Assembly (NCBI GenBank): GCA_023700985.1
Contig: JAMPXV010000007.1
Coordinates: forward strand, 1-33,492
Reading direction: 5' to 3'
From: Lysobacter sp.
GTDB lineage: Bacteria > Pseudomonadota > Gammaproteobacteria > Burkholderiales > Usitatibacteraceae
Length of the DNA stretch: 33,492 nt
A program made the position numbers and the translations under genes. Positions 1 through 8,961 of the stretch are shown here, piece after piece (within the stretch, counting starts at the first letter, position 1; every line of letters starts with the position of its first letter). The notes under the pieces were generated by a model. The model ran no database searches, was not told the origin of the DNA, and saw only the letters and a list, made by a program, of their open reading frames with translations.

Positions 1-209
1 CCCCGCGCGGTAGGAAGGCGGAGAGAAAGGCAAAAGCGGGACGGTTCTACAGAGTAAAAGTGGGACGGTTCTACAGAACCGGTCTATTCCGTGTTTCGCG
101 CAGAACGTGCCTCGAGTCCTGAATAGACCGGTTCTGTAGAACCGTCCCACTTTTACTCTGTAGAACCGTCCCGCTTTTGCCTTTCTCTCCGCCTTCCTAC
201 CGCGCGGGG
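1..209. repeat. Nested long palindrome element E1: 89-bp perfect arms (1-89 / 121-209), 31-nt loop (90-120)
   Basis: Reverse complement of 121-209 equals 1-89 by direct reading; contains two GGGACGGTTCTACAGA units per arm; right arm covers the stop codon of the kinase CDS. Left arm starts at window base 1, so its true outer limit is unknown. Confidence 0.9.
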
Positions 210-1216
210 ACGAGCGGCGGCTCCTGCATCGCCGCGACCTGCTCCTTCAGCTCCAGCACGCGGTCCTGCCAGTACTTCTGCGTGTTGAACCACGGGAAGG
301 CCATCGGGAAGGCGGGGTCGGTCCAGCGGCGCGCAATCCACGCGGAGTAGTGCAGCAGCCGCAGCGTGCGCAGCGCCTCGACGAGGGCGAGCTCGCGATC
401 GTCGAACTCGGCGAAGTCCTCGTAGCCCGCGAGCACGTGGCGAAGCTGCAGCGACATCGAGGCGCGGTCTCCGGAGAGCAGCATCCACAGGTCCTGGACG
501 GCAGGGCCGGTGCGCGCGTCGTCGAAGTCGACGAAGTGCGGGCCGCCCGGCGTCCACAGCACGTTGCCCGCGTGGCAGTCGCCGTGCAGGCGGATGCGCG
601 CCACGCCGCCGGCGCGCTCGAACGCGTGCTGCGCGCCCTCGATCGCGAGCGCCGCCGCGCCGGACCACGCGTCGCGCAGGTCGGCCGGGATGAAATCGTT
701 GGCGAGCAGCCAGTCGCGCGAGGCGATGCCGAACGACGGCACGTCCAGCGCCGGCCGGTGCACGAAGGGCTTCGTCGAGCCCACGCCGTGGATGCGCCCG
801 ATGAAGCGCCCCAGCCATTCCAGGGTCGAGGGGTCCTCGAGCTCCGGGGCGCGGCCGCCGCGGCGCGGGAAGAGGGCGAAGCGGAAGCCGCCGTGCTCGT
901 GCAGCGTCGAGCCGGCGATCTCGAGCGCGGGCACCACGGGGATCTCGCGCTCGGCGAGCTCGCGGGCGAAGCCGTGCTCCTCGAGGATCTCCTCGTCCGT
1001 CCAGCGCCCCGGCCGGTAGAACTTCGCCACGAGGAAGCGCGCATCGCCCAGCGGGCCGCCCTGGTCCTCCTCCAGCCCCACCTGGTAGACGCGGTTCTCG
1101 TAGCTGTTGAGCGCGAGCTGGCGACCGTCGGCGAGGAACCCGACGCTTTCGACCGCGTCGAGCACCATGTCGGGGCTGAGGCCCGCGTAGGGCGGGCTGG
1201 CAAGGGTGTCGTTCAC
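197..1216 (-). CDS. srkA: SrkA/RdoA (YihE)-like stress response protein kinase, APH-fold
   Basis: ORF 197..1291; kinase-like motifs IRLHGDCHAGNVLW and FVDFDDARTGPAVQDLW, and GYEDFAEFD. GTG start at 1216 (VNDTLASPPYAGL) preferred over the upstream ATG. Confidence 0.85.
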   Translation of the reverse strand: MNDTLASPPYAGLSPDMVLDAVESVGFLADGRQLALNSYENRVYQVGLEEDQGGPLGDARFLVAKFYRPGRWTDEEILEEHGFARELAEREIPVVPALEIAGSTLHEHGGFRFALFPRRGGRAPELEDPSTLEWLGRFIGRIHGVGSTKPFVHRPALDVPSFGIASRDWLLANDFIPADLRDAWSGAAALAIEGAQHAFERAGGVARIRLHGDCHAGNVLWTPGGPHFVDFDDARTGPAVQDLWMLLSGDRASMSLQLRHVLAGYEDFAEFDDRELALVEALRTLRLLHYSAWIARRWTDPAFPMAFPWFNTQKYWQDRVLELKEQVAAMQEPPLVPAR

Positions 1217-1370
1217 CCCGCCATTGTACGGCCGCCCCCGTTTGGGCTTGACGCGCCGCAGCATTGCACCCGCACGGTGCGCCGCGCGCACGGCTTCCCG
1301 GCGCGGGCGCGGGCAACGGCCGTGGCACGGCTCCTGCTAACCCCTGGAAAGCCCCGAAGGAGTCCTCGCC

Positions 1371-2354
1371 ATGCTTTCGATCTCCCCGATCCTGCGCCGC
1401 CTGTTGCAGCGGGACGCCGCCGCTCCCGACGCGCGGGCGTCGCTGGATCCGGAGGAAGCGCACGCGCTCTGGAGCGCGGTGCTCGACGGGGCGCTGCCGG
1501 AACTCGAGCTGGGGGCGCTGCTTGCCGCCTTCGCCATCGGCGGCGAGTCCCCCGCGGAGCTGCTCGGGCTGCACCGGGCGCTCGCGGCCCGGCAGCCCAG
1601 GTTCGCGCCGGCCCTCGCGCGGCCGGTGATTTCCATCCCGGTGTACGGCCTGCTTCGGGGCGAGGCGGCCTTTTCCGTGCTTCTCGCGATGTTCCTGCGG
1701 CGTTTCGACGTGCCCGTCGTGCTGCACGGGCCCCTCGACGCGCCTTGCGGGCCGTCGGCGCCGGCGCTGCTGCGCGAGATGGGCGTGCTGCCCTGCGCGA
1801 CGCTGCCGGAAGCCGATCGCGAGCTGCACGCGACGGGCGTCGCGTTCGTGCCCGTGCAGCTCCTGTCGCCGGCGCTGGGCGACCTGCTGGCGTTGCGCAC
1901 GCGGCTGGGCACCACCAATCCGGCGCATCTCGCCGCGCACGCGCTCGACCCGGGCGCGATGGGCGCCGTTCGCCTCGCCATGTGCGTCGCGGGCACGCCG
2001 AGCGAGCGTGTCGCGGCCCTGCTGCCCGCTGCCGGCGCGCAGTCCCTGCTGCTTGCCTGGCCCGCGTCGGCGCCGGGCTGCAACCTCGCGTGGCGTCCGC
2101 GCATCACGCGCATTTCGGAGGACGGCGAAACGCTCGTCTTCGAGGCCGAGCACGGCGACCGCCCGCCGGCCTTCGACCTGCCGGAGGCCGCGCAACTGGT
2201 TCCGTGGATGCGATCCGTCCTGGAGCGCCGGGCCCCCGCGCCCCCGCCGCTGGTGAATATCGCCGCGGCCTGCGTGCACGCCGCCGGCGCCGCCCCCGAC
2301 CTGATGCAGGCCAAGGCGGTGGTGGCCCTGCAGTCCGGCCGCCTGGCGGCCTGA
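1371..2354 (+). CDS. ybiB: YbiB/TrpD2-like DNA-binding protein of the anthranilate phosphoribosyltransferase fold
   Basis: MLSISPILRRLLQ...LDPEEAHALWSAVLDGALPELELGALLAAFAIGGESPAELLGLHRAL resembles the GT3 N-domain plus TrpD-like fold; substrate motifs look non-canonical. Confidence 0.75.
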   Translation: MLSISPILRRLLQRDAAAPDARASLDPEEAHALWSAVLDGALPELELGALLAAFAIGGESPAELLGLHRALAARQPRFAPALARPVISIPVYGLLRGEAAFSVLLAMFLRRFDVPVVLHGPLDAPCGPSAPALLREMGVLPCATLPEADRELHATGVAFVPVQLLSPALGDLLALRTRLGTTNPAHLAAHALDPGAMGAVRLAMCVAGTPSERVAALLPAAGAQSLLLAWPASAPGCNLAWRPRITRISEDGETLVFEAEHGDRPPAFDLPEAAQLVPWMRSVLERRAPAPPPLVNIAAACVHAAGAAPDLMQAKAVVALQSGRLAA

Positions 2355-2472
2355 GGCACCGTTAACCCATTATTATTTATAAGGATTTCCCCCTCCGATC
2401 CGGGAGGTGGCGGGGGGTGCCGTGGTAGAATGCCTGCCTTCGCCGAGTACCGGCGGGTATCGGAGCGACCCG

Positions 2473-2571
2473 ATGAAGAACCCTCTCGACTCCCTGTGGG
2501 GCACCGTCCTGTGCGGGCTGGCCCTGACCGCCGTCCTGTACTACCTCGTGCGCACGCTGATGGGAGGCTGA
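2473..2571 (+). CDS. Small single-TM protein, 32 aa (MKNPLDSLWGTVLCGLALTAVLYYLVRTLMGG)
   Basis: ATG..TGA open frame below the track length cutoff; hydrophobic core; ends 2 nt before the GTG start of the next membrane protein. Confidence 0.5.
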   Translation: MKNPLDSLWGTVLCGLALTAVLYYLVRTLMGG

Positions 2572-2573
2572 CC

Positions 2574-3077
2574 GTGGACTTCGTCCTGTACGGGCTGGGC
2601 CGGTGGCTGCACATCATGGCGGGCGTGATGTGGCTGGGGCTGCTCTACTACTTCAACTTCGTGCAGGCCGCGGCGATGAAGGACGCGCAGGCCGACGGCA
2701 CCGCGGCCGGCATCGCGAAGCACGTGGCGCCGCGAGCGCTCTTCTACTTCCGCTGGGCGGCCGTGGTTACCTGGCTCGCCGGCATGGCGCTCCTGGGCGG
2801 GAAGGCCGACGATGCCTTCCTCTTCAAGGAGCCCGCCTACATCCCCATCGGCGTGGGCGCCTGGCTCGGCACCATCATGTTCTTCAACGTCCTGGCGATC
2901 ATCTGGCCGAACCAGAAGAAGATCCTGGGCCTCGTCCCCGCCTCGGAGGAGGAGAAGGCGAGCGCCCGGCGCGTGGCCTTCCTCGCCTCGCGGCTCAACG
3001 TCGTCCTGTCGATGCCGATGCTCTTCTTCATGACCGCCTCGGGCGGGCTCTTCCGGCGGGCCGTCTTCGGCGGCTAG
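2574..3077 (+). CDS. Urate hydroxylase PuuD-like / urate oxidase N-terminal domain membrane protein
   Basis: MDFVLYGLGRWLHIMAGVMWLGLLYYFNFVQ; GTG start; multiple TM helices with conserved His/Trp. Confidence 0.7.
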   Translation: MDFVLYGLGRWLHIMAGVMWLGLLYYFNFVQAAAMKDAQADGTAAGIAKHVAPRALFYFRWAAVVTWLAGMALLGGKADDAFLFKEPAYIPIGVGAWLGTIMFFNVLAIIWPNQKKILGLVPASEEEKASARRVAFLASRLNVVLSMPMLFFMTASGGLFRRAVFGG

Positions 3078-3145
3078 CGGTAGCGGCGCGCCGCGGGAAT
3101 GCCGGCGGGGCAATCGATGTTCATCCGTGTTCCAGCACCTCTGCC

Positions 3146-3835
3146 ATGAACGACGACAACCGCATCCCCGTGCGCGTGTGGGACCTTCCCACGCGGCTCT
3201 TCCACTGGGCGCTCGTCCTGCTCGTCACGGCGAGCCTGGTCACGGGCGAGTTCGACTCGATCCTGGGGGCGACCACGGTGGAATGGCACAAGCGCTCGGG
3301 GCTCGCCATCCTCGCGCTTCTCGTCTTCCGCCTCCTCTGGGGCTTCGCGGGCGGCACGCACGCGCGCTTCGCGAATTTCCTGCGCGGGCCCGCAACGGTG
3401 ATCGATTACGCGAAGGGGGTCGCTTCGGGACGCGCGGATGGCGAACCCGCCGGGCACAACCCGCTGGGAGGCTGGTCCGTGGTCGCGATGCTCTCGGCGC
3501 TCGCGGTGCAGGTCGCCACCGGGCTCTTCCTGGTGGACGAGGACTACGGCTTCGAGGGGCCGCTCGCGCGGTACGCGAGCTCGGCCGTGGCGGATTTCCT
3601 GGGGGAGGTCCACGAGGCGAACTACGGGGTGATCGGCGCGCTGGTGGCGCTGCATCTTGCCGCGATCGCCTGGTACACGGTGGTGAAGCGGCAGGAACTC
3701 GTGCGCGCCATGGTCACCGGCACCAAGCGCCTCGCGCCGGGGGCGGAGGAATCGCGCGGGGGAGGGCTCGCGACGGCCGCCGCGATCGCTATCGCGGCCG
3801 GGGCGGCCGTCTGGTGGCTGCTGGGACGGTCCTGA
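3146..3835 (+). CDS. Cytochrome b561 / Ni-hydrogenase-type cytochrome b subunit
   Basis: VRVWDLPTRLFHWALVLLV...EWHKRSGLAILALLVFRLLWGF...EVHEANYGVIGALVALHLAAIAWY, typical of the family. Confidence 0.85.
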   Translation: MNDDNRIPVRVWDLPTRLFHWALVLLVTASLVTGEFDSILGATTVEWHKRSGLAILALLVFRLLWGFAGGTHARFANFLRGPATVIDYAKGVASGRADGEPAGHNPLGGWSVVAMLSALAVQVATGLFLVDEDYGFEGPLARYASSAVADFLGEVHEANYGVIGALVALHLAAIAWYTVVKRQELVRAMVTGTKRLAPGAEESRGGGLATAAAIAIAAGAAVWWLLGRS

Positions 3836-4303
3836 TCAGCTGCGGGGCTGCTTTAGCTGGTAGTCGTCGTGGCAGGAGCTGCACGCCTTGCCGAGTTCGC
3901 CGAAAGCGGCCTTGAACTTGCCTTCGTCGCCCGTCTTCGCAACGGCGGCGAGGTTGGCGGCGGCCTTCTGCGCGGCTTCCGCGGCCTGCTTGAACTTGGC
4001 CGTCTCCTTCCAGACCTTCAGGTCGGCCCTGGTGGGCGCGCCCTTGTCCGTGCCCGGGCCGAAGGAATCCCACGGCAGGCCCAGCATCGTCTCGACGAGG
4101 GCGGAGTTCTTCTGCGCGACGGCGGCGTTGAACGGCGCCTTGCCCTGCGCCATGGCGCCCATGGGGCCCATGGCCCGGCCGGTGACGTTCATCACGGACT
4201 GGCGGTAGCGGATCTCGGCTTCCGGCTTCGGGCCCTGCTGGGCGGAGGCGGGAACGGCGGCCGTGGCGGCCAGGATGGCGGCGGCGAGAGCGATGCGTTT
4301 CAT
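3836..4303 (-). CDS. Class II cytochrome c (c'/c556 type), periplasmic
   Basis: Signal peptide MKRIALAAAILAATAAVPASAQ and C-terminal CSSCHDDYQLK haem motif. Confidence 0.88.
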   Translation of the reverse strand: MKRIALAAAILAATAAVPASAQQGPKPEAEIRYRQSVMNVTGRAMGPMGAMAQGKAPFNAAVAQKNSALVETMLGLPWDSFGPGTDKGAPTRADLKVWKETAKFKQAAEAAQKAAANLAAVAKTGDEGKFKAAFGELGKACSSCHDDYQLKQPRS

Positions 4304-4394
4304 GAGGTTCCTTTCGCGGTGAGTGGTCGGATGGCGGGCGCCGGCGGTCGGCGTCGGAAGGGTGGACAGCGGGGTCAGCAATTCATTCCTCTCG

Positions 4395-4862
4395 TCACTT
4401 CGGCTTCGGCAGCCCCGCGACCTTGTCGCCGGGCTTGATGCGGCGCTGGGCGAACCAGCCCTTGTTGGTCTCGATCGCGTAGAGCGCGGGGCCGGCCGCG
4501 GCGTGCTGGTCGAGCGTGTGCGGCTCCATGTCGATGATGTTGAGGATGCGGCCCTCGCCGTCGACGAAGGCCACCGACAGCGGCAACGGCGTGTTCTTCA
4601 TCCACATCGCGTGGTAGGCGGGCTCGTCGAAGAGGAAGAGCATGCCCTCGTTGCCGCCGAGCTTCTCGCGGAACATGAGGCCCTTTATCCGCTGCTCGAC
4701 GGTCGAGGCGACCTCGACGCGCAGGGCGTGGCCGGCGACCTTGACCTGCGCGACGGGCAACTTCGCCTGCGCGAGGGCGAGGCCGGCGAAGGCGAGGAAG
4801 GCGGCGGCAAGTGCGCGCCACGCGGTGGCGCGGGGAACGCGAGCGGCTAGAATGGCATCCAA
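4395..4862 (-). CDS. DUF192 family protein
   Basis: EQRIKGLMFREKLGGNEGMLFLFDEPAYHAMWMKNTPLPLSVAFVDGEGRI; start uncertain (track ORF extends to 4985 but overlaps the divergent lipoprotein gene; TTG at 4862 is one option). Confidence 0.8.
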   Translation of the reverse strand: MDAILAARVPRATAWRALAAAFLAFAGLALAQAKLPVAQVKVAGHALRVEVASTVEQRIKGLMFREKLGGNEGMLFLFDEPAYHAMWMKNTPLPLSVAFVDGEGRILNIIDMEPHTLDQHAAAGPALYAIETNKGWFAQRRIKPGDKVAGLPKPK

Positions 4863-4915
4863 GAACAAGACTCCCGACAAGTTCGGCGCACGCACTTTAA
4901 CGCACGAGGACCCCG

Positions 4916-5209
4916 ATGCGCCGACCGGCATCCCTGCTTCTGCCCTTCCTGCTGGCGTCCTGCTCGGTTCTGCAGCCGGCGCCACCCACCGAGGAAACGC
5001 CCGTGGAGGCCACGCAGCGGCGCGCCGCCGCCCCTCGCCCGGCCTACAACCTCACCGGTTATCCGCCTGCCGTGCGCGACGGCTACATCGACGGCTGCGA
5101 GACGGCCCGCAAGTCCGACTACGGGCGCAAGGACGAGAAGCGCTTCGCCGCCGACCCGCGCTACAAGATGGGGTGGAACGACGGCTTCTCGATCTGCTCG
5201 CGCAAGTGA
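4916..5209 (+). CDS. Small putative lipoprotein
   Basis: Lipobox-like LLASC; GYPPAVRDGYIDGCETARKSDYGRKDEKRFAADPRYKMGWNDGFSIC. Confidence 0.7.
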   Translation: MRRPASLLLPFLLASCSVLQPAPPTEETPVEATQRRAAAPRPAYNLTGYPPAVRDGYIDGCETARKSDYGRKDEKRFAADPRYKMGWNDGFSICSRK

Positions 5210-5211
5210 AG

Positions 5212-5415
5212 CGAGGCGGCGTGAGTAAGGACTATTGGGACGGTTCTACAGAACTGGCCTGTTCAAAGTGGGACGGTTCTACAGAACCGGTCTATTCCGT
5301 TCAAATTGCGGTCATCGCTTTTGCTCCGCGAATAGACCGGTTCTGTAGAACCGTCCCACTTTGAACAGGCCAGTTCTGTAGAACCGTCCCAATAGTCCTT
5401 ACTCACGCCGCCTCG
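5212..5415. repeat. Nested long palindrome element E2: 86-bp perfect arms (5212-5297 / 5330-5415), 32-nt loop
   Basis: Direct reading; with one 1-nt indel the match extends to the TGA codons of the two convergent genes. Confidence 0.95.
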
Positions 5416-5416
5416 T

Positions 5417-5782
5417 TCAGTCGACGCCGTCGAGGATCCACCCCGCGATCGCCTCGAGGAGCTCGGGCGACTCGCCGATGGCGGTCTGGATCGCGATGGG
5501 CACGCCCGGGTGCGACTTGCGCAGTTCCTCCGCGATGCGGGGCAGGTCGTTGCGGATGTGGCCGCCCGGCGCCATGAAGAGCGGGAAGATGGTGATGGCG
5601 GCGACCCCCTTGCCCACCAGCGTGTCGACGGCCTCGTCGAGCTTCGGCGTCATGAAGTCGAGGAAGGCGAGCTCCACCGGGAACTCGGGGCGACGGACGC
5701 GAATGCGGTCGCGGATGCCCTCGAAGGGCCGCGCCCATTCGGGGTCGCGCGCGCCGTGGGCGAAGAGAACGATTCCGTGCAT
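5417..5782 (-). CDS. CbiX/SirB-like sirohydrochlorin chelatase family protein
   Basis: MHGIVLFAHGARDPEWARPFE...FPLFMAPGGHIRNDLPRIAEEL. Confidence 0.85.
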   Translation of the reverse strand: MHGIVLFAHGARDPEWARPFEGIRDRIRVRRPEFPVELAFLDFMTPKLDEAVDTLVGKGVAAITIFPLFMAPGGHIRNDLPRIAEELRKSHPGVPIAIQTAIGESPELLEAIAGWILDGVD

Positions 5783-5793
5783 GGCGATCTCCT

Positions 5794-6243
5794 TCAGTGC
5801 TTTCCGGTGGACCCGAAACCGCCCTCGCCGCGGGCGCTTTCGTCGAACGAGTCCACGACGTTGAGTTCCACCTGGACGACGGGGATCACGACGAGCTGCG
5901 CGATCCGCTCCATCGGGTTCACCACGAAGGGCTCCCGGCCGCGGTTCCAGCAGGACACGAAGACCTGGCCCTGGTAGTCCGAGTCGATGAGCCCCACGAG
6001 GTTCCCGAGCACGATGCCGTGCTTGTGCCCGAGGCCGGAGCGCGGGATGAGCACGGCGGCGTGGCCCGGGTCGCCGACGTGGATGGCGATGCCCGTGGGC
6101 ACGAGGGCCGAGTCGCCGGGCCTGAGCGTCAGCGGCTCGTCGAGGCAGGCGCGCAGGTCGAGGCCCGCGGACCCGCCGGTGGCGTAGGCCGGGAGCTGCG
6201 AGCGCATGCGCTCGTCGAGGATCTTCACGTCGAGTCTTTTCAT
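5794..6243 (-). CDS. dut: dUTP diphosphatase
   Basis: [44 protein letters not shown]-terminal [12 protein letters not shown] motifs. Confidence 0.98.
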   Translation of the reverse strand: MKRLDVKILDERMRSQLPAYATGGSAGLDLRACLDEPLTLRPGDSALVPTGIAIHVGDPGHAAVLIPRSGLGHKHGIVLGNLVGLIDSDYQGQVFVSCWNRGREPFVVNPMERIAQLVVIPVVQVELNVVDSFDESARGEGGFGSTGKH

Positions 6244-6265
6244 GGGACTGTGGCTACGATTGGGG

Positions 6266-6441
6266 AAAGGCTTTGGAAACGCCGATGAACGCCGATCAAG
6301 AGCCGATGAACGCCGATGAATCGTGTGCGCTGGGTGTCTGGGCAGGCTGGAATCCGGACTCTGACGGTACCAGCTCGAGGTGTTCGCTTCGAATCGGAAT
6401 ACTCGGCGTTTATCGGCTCTTGATCGGCGTTCATCGGCGTT
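6266..6441. repeat. GCCGATGAAC-type inverted repeat: 39-bp arms (6278-6316 / 6403-6441), 38/39 matched, 86-nt spacer
   Basis: AACGCCGATGAACGCCGATCAAGAGCCGATGAACGCCGA versus the reverse complement of TCGGCGTTTATCGGCTCTTGATCGGCGTTCATCGGCGTT. Confidence 0.9.
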
Positions 6442-6487
6442 AAACGCCCTACTCCGCCGCCAGGCGGAAACAGGGATAGCATAGGGA

Positions 6488-7717
6488 TCAGGAAGCCTGC
6501 TTGATCGGGGTGACCGTCGCCCCGCCGCGCTTCGCCTCGAAGAGCGCGATGGCGTGCGCGAGGATCGCGTGCGCGATGCGCGACTTCGGCGCCCGCGCGA
6601 GCGGGTGGGCGCCCGCGTCGTCGTAGATCGTGACCTCGTTCTCCTCGCGCCCGATGGTGTGCTGCACGAGGTTCGCGACGATCATCGGGATGTTCTTGCG
6701 CGCGCGCTTGGCCTGCGCGTACTCGGCGAGGTTCTCGCTCTCCGCGGCGAAGCCCACGCAGAAGGGCCCGCCGGCCATCTTCGCCACCTGCGCGAGGATA
6801 TCCACCGTGGGCTTGAGCTTGATCTCCAGGGGCTCGCCCGACTTCTTGAGCTTGCGCTTCGCGGGCGCCTCCGGGGTGTAGTCGGCCACGGCCGCGACGC
6901 TGAAGAAGAGGTCGGCGCCGCTTGCGTGCGCGGTCACGGCGTTGAACATCTCGGCCGCGCTCGTCACGTACACGAAATGGGCGTTCGCCGGCGGCGCGAG
7001 CGAGGTCGGGCCCGAGACCAGCGTCACGTCCGCCCCGAGGGCCGCCGCCGCCTCGGCGAGGGCGTAGCCCATCTTCCCGGAACTCAGGTTGGTGATGCCG
7101 CGCACCGTGTCGATGGCCTCGAAGGTCGGGCCGGCGGTGACGAGCACGCGGCGCCCGGCCAGCCGCTTGGGCGACAGGAAGGCGAGGATCGACTGCAGCA
7201 GTTCCTCGGGCTCGAGCATCCGGCCCATGCCGACCTCGCCGCAGGCCTGGTCCCCCGAGGCGGGGCCGAGGATCGACACGCCGTCGGCGCGCAGCAGCGC
7301 GAGGTTGCGCTGCGTGGCGGCGTTGTCCCACATCTCGCGGTTCATCGCCGGGGCCACCAGCAGCGGGCAGTTGCGCGCGAGGCAGGCGGTCGACAGGAGG
7401 TCGTCGGCGAGCCCGTGCGCGAGCTTCGCGAGAAAGTCGGCGCTGGCCGGGGCGATCACGATCGCGTCGGCCCCGCGCGAGAGCTCGATGTGCGCCATCG
7501 CGTTGGGGAAGCTCGCGTCCCAGAGGTCCGTCACCACGGGCTTCCCGGTGAGCGCCTGGAAGGTCGCCGGGGTCACGAACTTCGTGCCCGCCTCTGTCAT
7601 CGCGACCTGCACTTCGACGTTATTGCGGATGAGCGCCCGCGCGAGTTCGGCCACCTTGTAGGCGGCAATGCCCCCCGTGACCCCTAGTAGAACGCGGTGC
7701 TTCCCCGTCTTTTCCAT
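6488..7717 (-). CDS. coaBC: Bifunctional phosphopantothenoylcysteine decarboxylase / phosphopantothenate-cysteine ligase
   Basis: [64 protein letters not shown]. Confidence 0.97.
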   Translation of the reverse strand: MEKTGKHRVLLGVTGGIAAYKVAELARALIRNNVEVQVAMTEAGTKFVTPATFQALTGKPVVTDLWDASFPNAMAHIELSRGADAIVIAPASADFLAKLAHGLADDLLSTACLARNCPLLVAPAMNREMWDNAATQRNLALLRADGVSILGPASGDQACGEVGMGRMLEPEELLQSILAFLSPKRLAGRRVLVTAGPTFEAIDTVRGITNLSSGKMGYALAEAAAALGADVTLVSGPTSLAPPANAHFVYVTSAAEMFNAVTAHASGADLFFSVAAVADYTPEAPAKRKLKKSGEPLEIKLKPTVDILAQVAKMAGGPFCVGFAAESENLAEYAQAKRARKNIPMIVANLVQHTIGREENEVTIYDDAGAHPLARAPKSRIAHAILAHAIALFEAKRGGATVTPIKQAS

Positions 7718-7745
7718 CGCAGCATTCTACTAGAGAGAGTCGCCC

Positions 7746-8420
7746 ATGAACCCCGTTCCCTGGCCTGCCGCGGGCCGCCCGCGCGAGCGCCTCGCCGCCG
7801 CCGGCCCCGCCTCGCTTTCCGATGCCGAACTCGTGGCCCTCATGCTTCGCACGGGGGTGGCGGGCCGGCCGGCCGCCGACGTCGCCAACGAGCTGCTCGC
7901 GCGCTTCGGTCACGTATCCCGGCTGCTCGTGGCCCCCCTGCCCGAGGTGGCGGCAGTGCCCGGGGTGGGGGCCGTCCCCGCGGCCCGCTTCGCCGCGGCG
8001 CTGGAACTCTCGCGCCGTTCGCTGCGCGAGGAAATGCTCGCCCGCGACAGCCTCGCCTCGCCCACGGCGGTGCGCGGCTACCTGCGCCTGCGCATGCAGC
8101 ACCTGGGTCACGAGGTCTTCTGGGGGGTCTTCCTCGACGCCCAGAACCGGGTGATCGCCGCCGAGGAGCTCTTCCGCGGCACCCTCACGCAGACCAGCGT
8201 CTACCCCCGGGAGGTCGTGAAGCAAGCGCTCGCCCACAATGCCGCGGGGGTCATCCTGGCCCATAACCATCCCTCGGGGGTGGCCGAACCTTCCCTTCAG
8301 GATCAAGCACTTACGCGTTCGCTGGCGGAATCCCTGGCCCTGGTGGACGTGAGGGTGCTGGACCACTTCATCGTGGCGCCGGGCGCATTCCTGTCGTTTG
8401 CCGAGCGGGGGTTGCTGTAG
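7746..8420 (+). CDS. radC: DNA repair protein RadC (JAMM domain)
   Basis: RPRERLAAAGPASLSDAELVALMLRTG and AGVILAHNHPSGVAEPSLQD. Confidence 0.95.
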   Translation: MNPVPWPAAGRPRERLAAAGPASLSDAELVALMLRTGVAGRPAADVANELLARFGHVSRLLVAPLPEVAAVPGVGAVPAARFAAALELSRRSLREEMLARDSLASPTAVRGYLRLRMQHLGHEVFWGVFLDAQNRVIAAEELFRGTLTQTSVYPREVVKQALAHNAAGVILAHNHPSGVAEPSLQDQALTRSLAESLALVDVRVLDHFIVAPGAFLSFAERGLL

Positions 8421-8444
8421 CCCTGAAATCCCAATGGAATCAGG

Positions 8445-8474
8445 TTGAAGAGGCGGCTTGCCCTGGGCTATAAT
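8445..8474 (+). promoter_or_regulatory. Predicted sigma70-like promoter for rpmB-rpmG (TTGAAG, 18-bp spacer, TATAAT)
   Basis: TTGAAG at 8445-8450 and TATAAT at 8469-8474, upstream of rpmB ATG at 8525. Confidence 0.6.
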
Positions 8475-8524
8475 CTACGGCTTTCCGCCTCGGCTTTTCC
8501 GGGGCGACGGATCGGAGAAATCCC

Positions 8525-8761
8525 ATGTCTCGAGTCTGCCAAATCACGGGCAAGGGCCCCATCGTGGGCAACCACGTGTCCCATGCCAACAACAAGACCA
8601 AGCGCCGCTACCTGCCCAACCTGCAGTACCGCAGGCTCTGGGTCGAGAGCGAGAACCGCTACGTGAAGCTGCGGCTCAGCAACGCCGGCCTTCGCACGAT
8701 CGACAAGAAGGGCATCGACGTGGTGCTCGCCGAGCTGCGCGCGCGCGGCGAAGCGATCTGA
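8525..8761 (+). CDS. rpmB: 50S ribosomal protein L28
   Basis: [34 protein letters not shown]. Confidence 0.98.
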   Translation: MSRVCQITGKGPIVGNHVSHANNKTKRRYLPNLQYRRLWVESENRYVKLRLSNAGLRTIDKKGIDVVLAELRARGEAI

Positions 8762-8771
8762 GGAGCCGGCC

Positions 8772-8927
8772 ATGCGCGAAAAGATCAAGATGGAATCCAC
8801 CGCCGGCACGGGTCACTTCTACACGACCACGAAGAACAAGAAGACCAAGCCCGAGAAGCTGGAAATGATGAAGTACGACCCCAAGGCCCGCAAGCACGTG
8901 ACCTACAAGGAAACGAAGCTCAAGTGA
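8772..8927 (+). CDS. rpmG: 50S ribosomal protein L33 (51 aa; absent from ORF track)
   Basis: Translation [51 protein letters not shown]. Confidence 0.96.
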   Translation: MREKIKMESTAGTGHFYTTTKNKKTKPEKLEMMKYDPKARKHVTYKETKLK

Positions 8928-8961
8928 GCTTCGCAGTGGCACGCCAGTGCCGCGCACGAAG

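Noticed and set aside
153-2279. 708-aa minus-strand ORF, and the 671-aa plus-strand ORF 350..2365
   Set aside because: Low-complexity Arg/Ala/Gly-rich products antisense or out of frame to recognisable genes (srkA-like, ybiB); high-GC shadow ORFs.
2390-2425. C-rich/G-rich hairpin-like stretch upstream of the small ORF as terminator
   Set aside because: CCCCCTCC/GGGAGG pairing is short and imperfect with no T-tract.
5403-5738. Alternative minus ORF overlapping the CbiX-like gene
   Set aside because: Out-of-frame Arg-rich shadow; the 5417..5782 frame has the family motifs.
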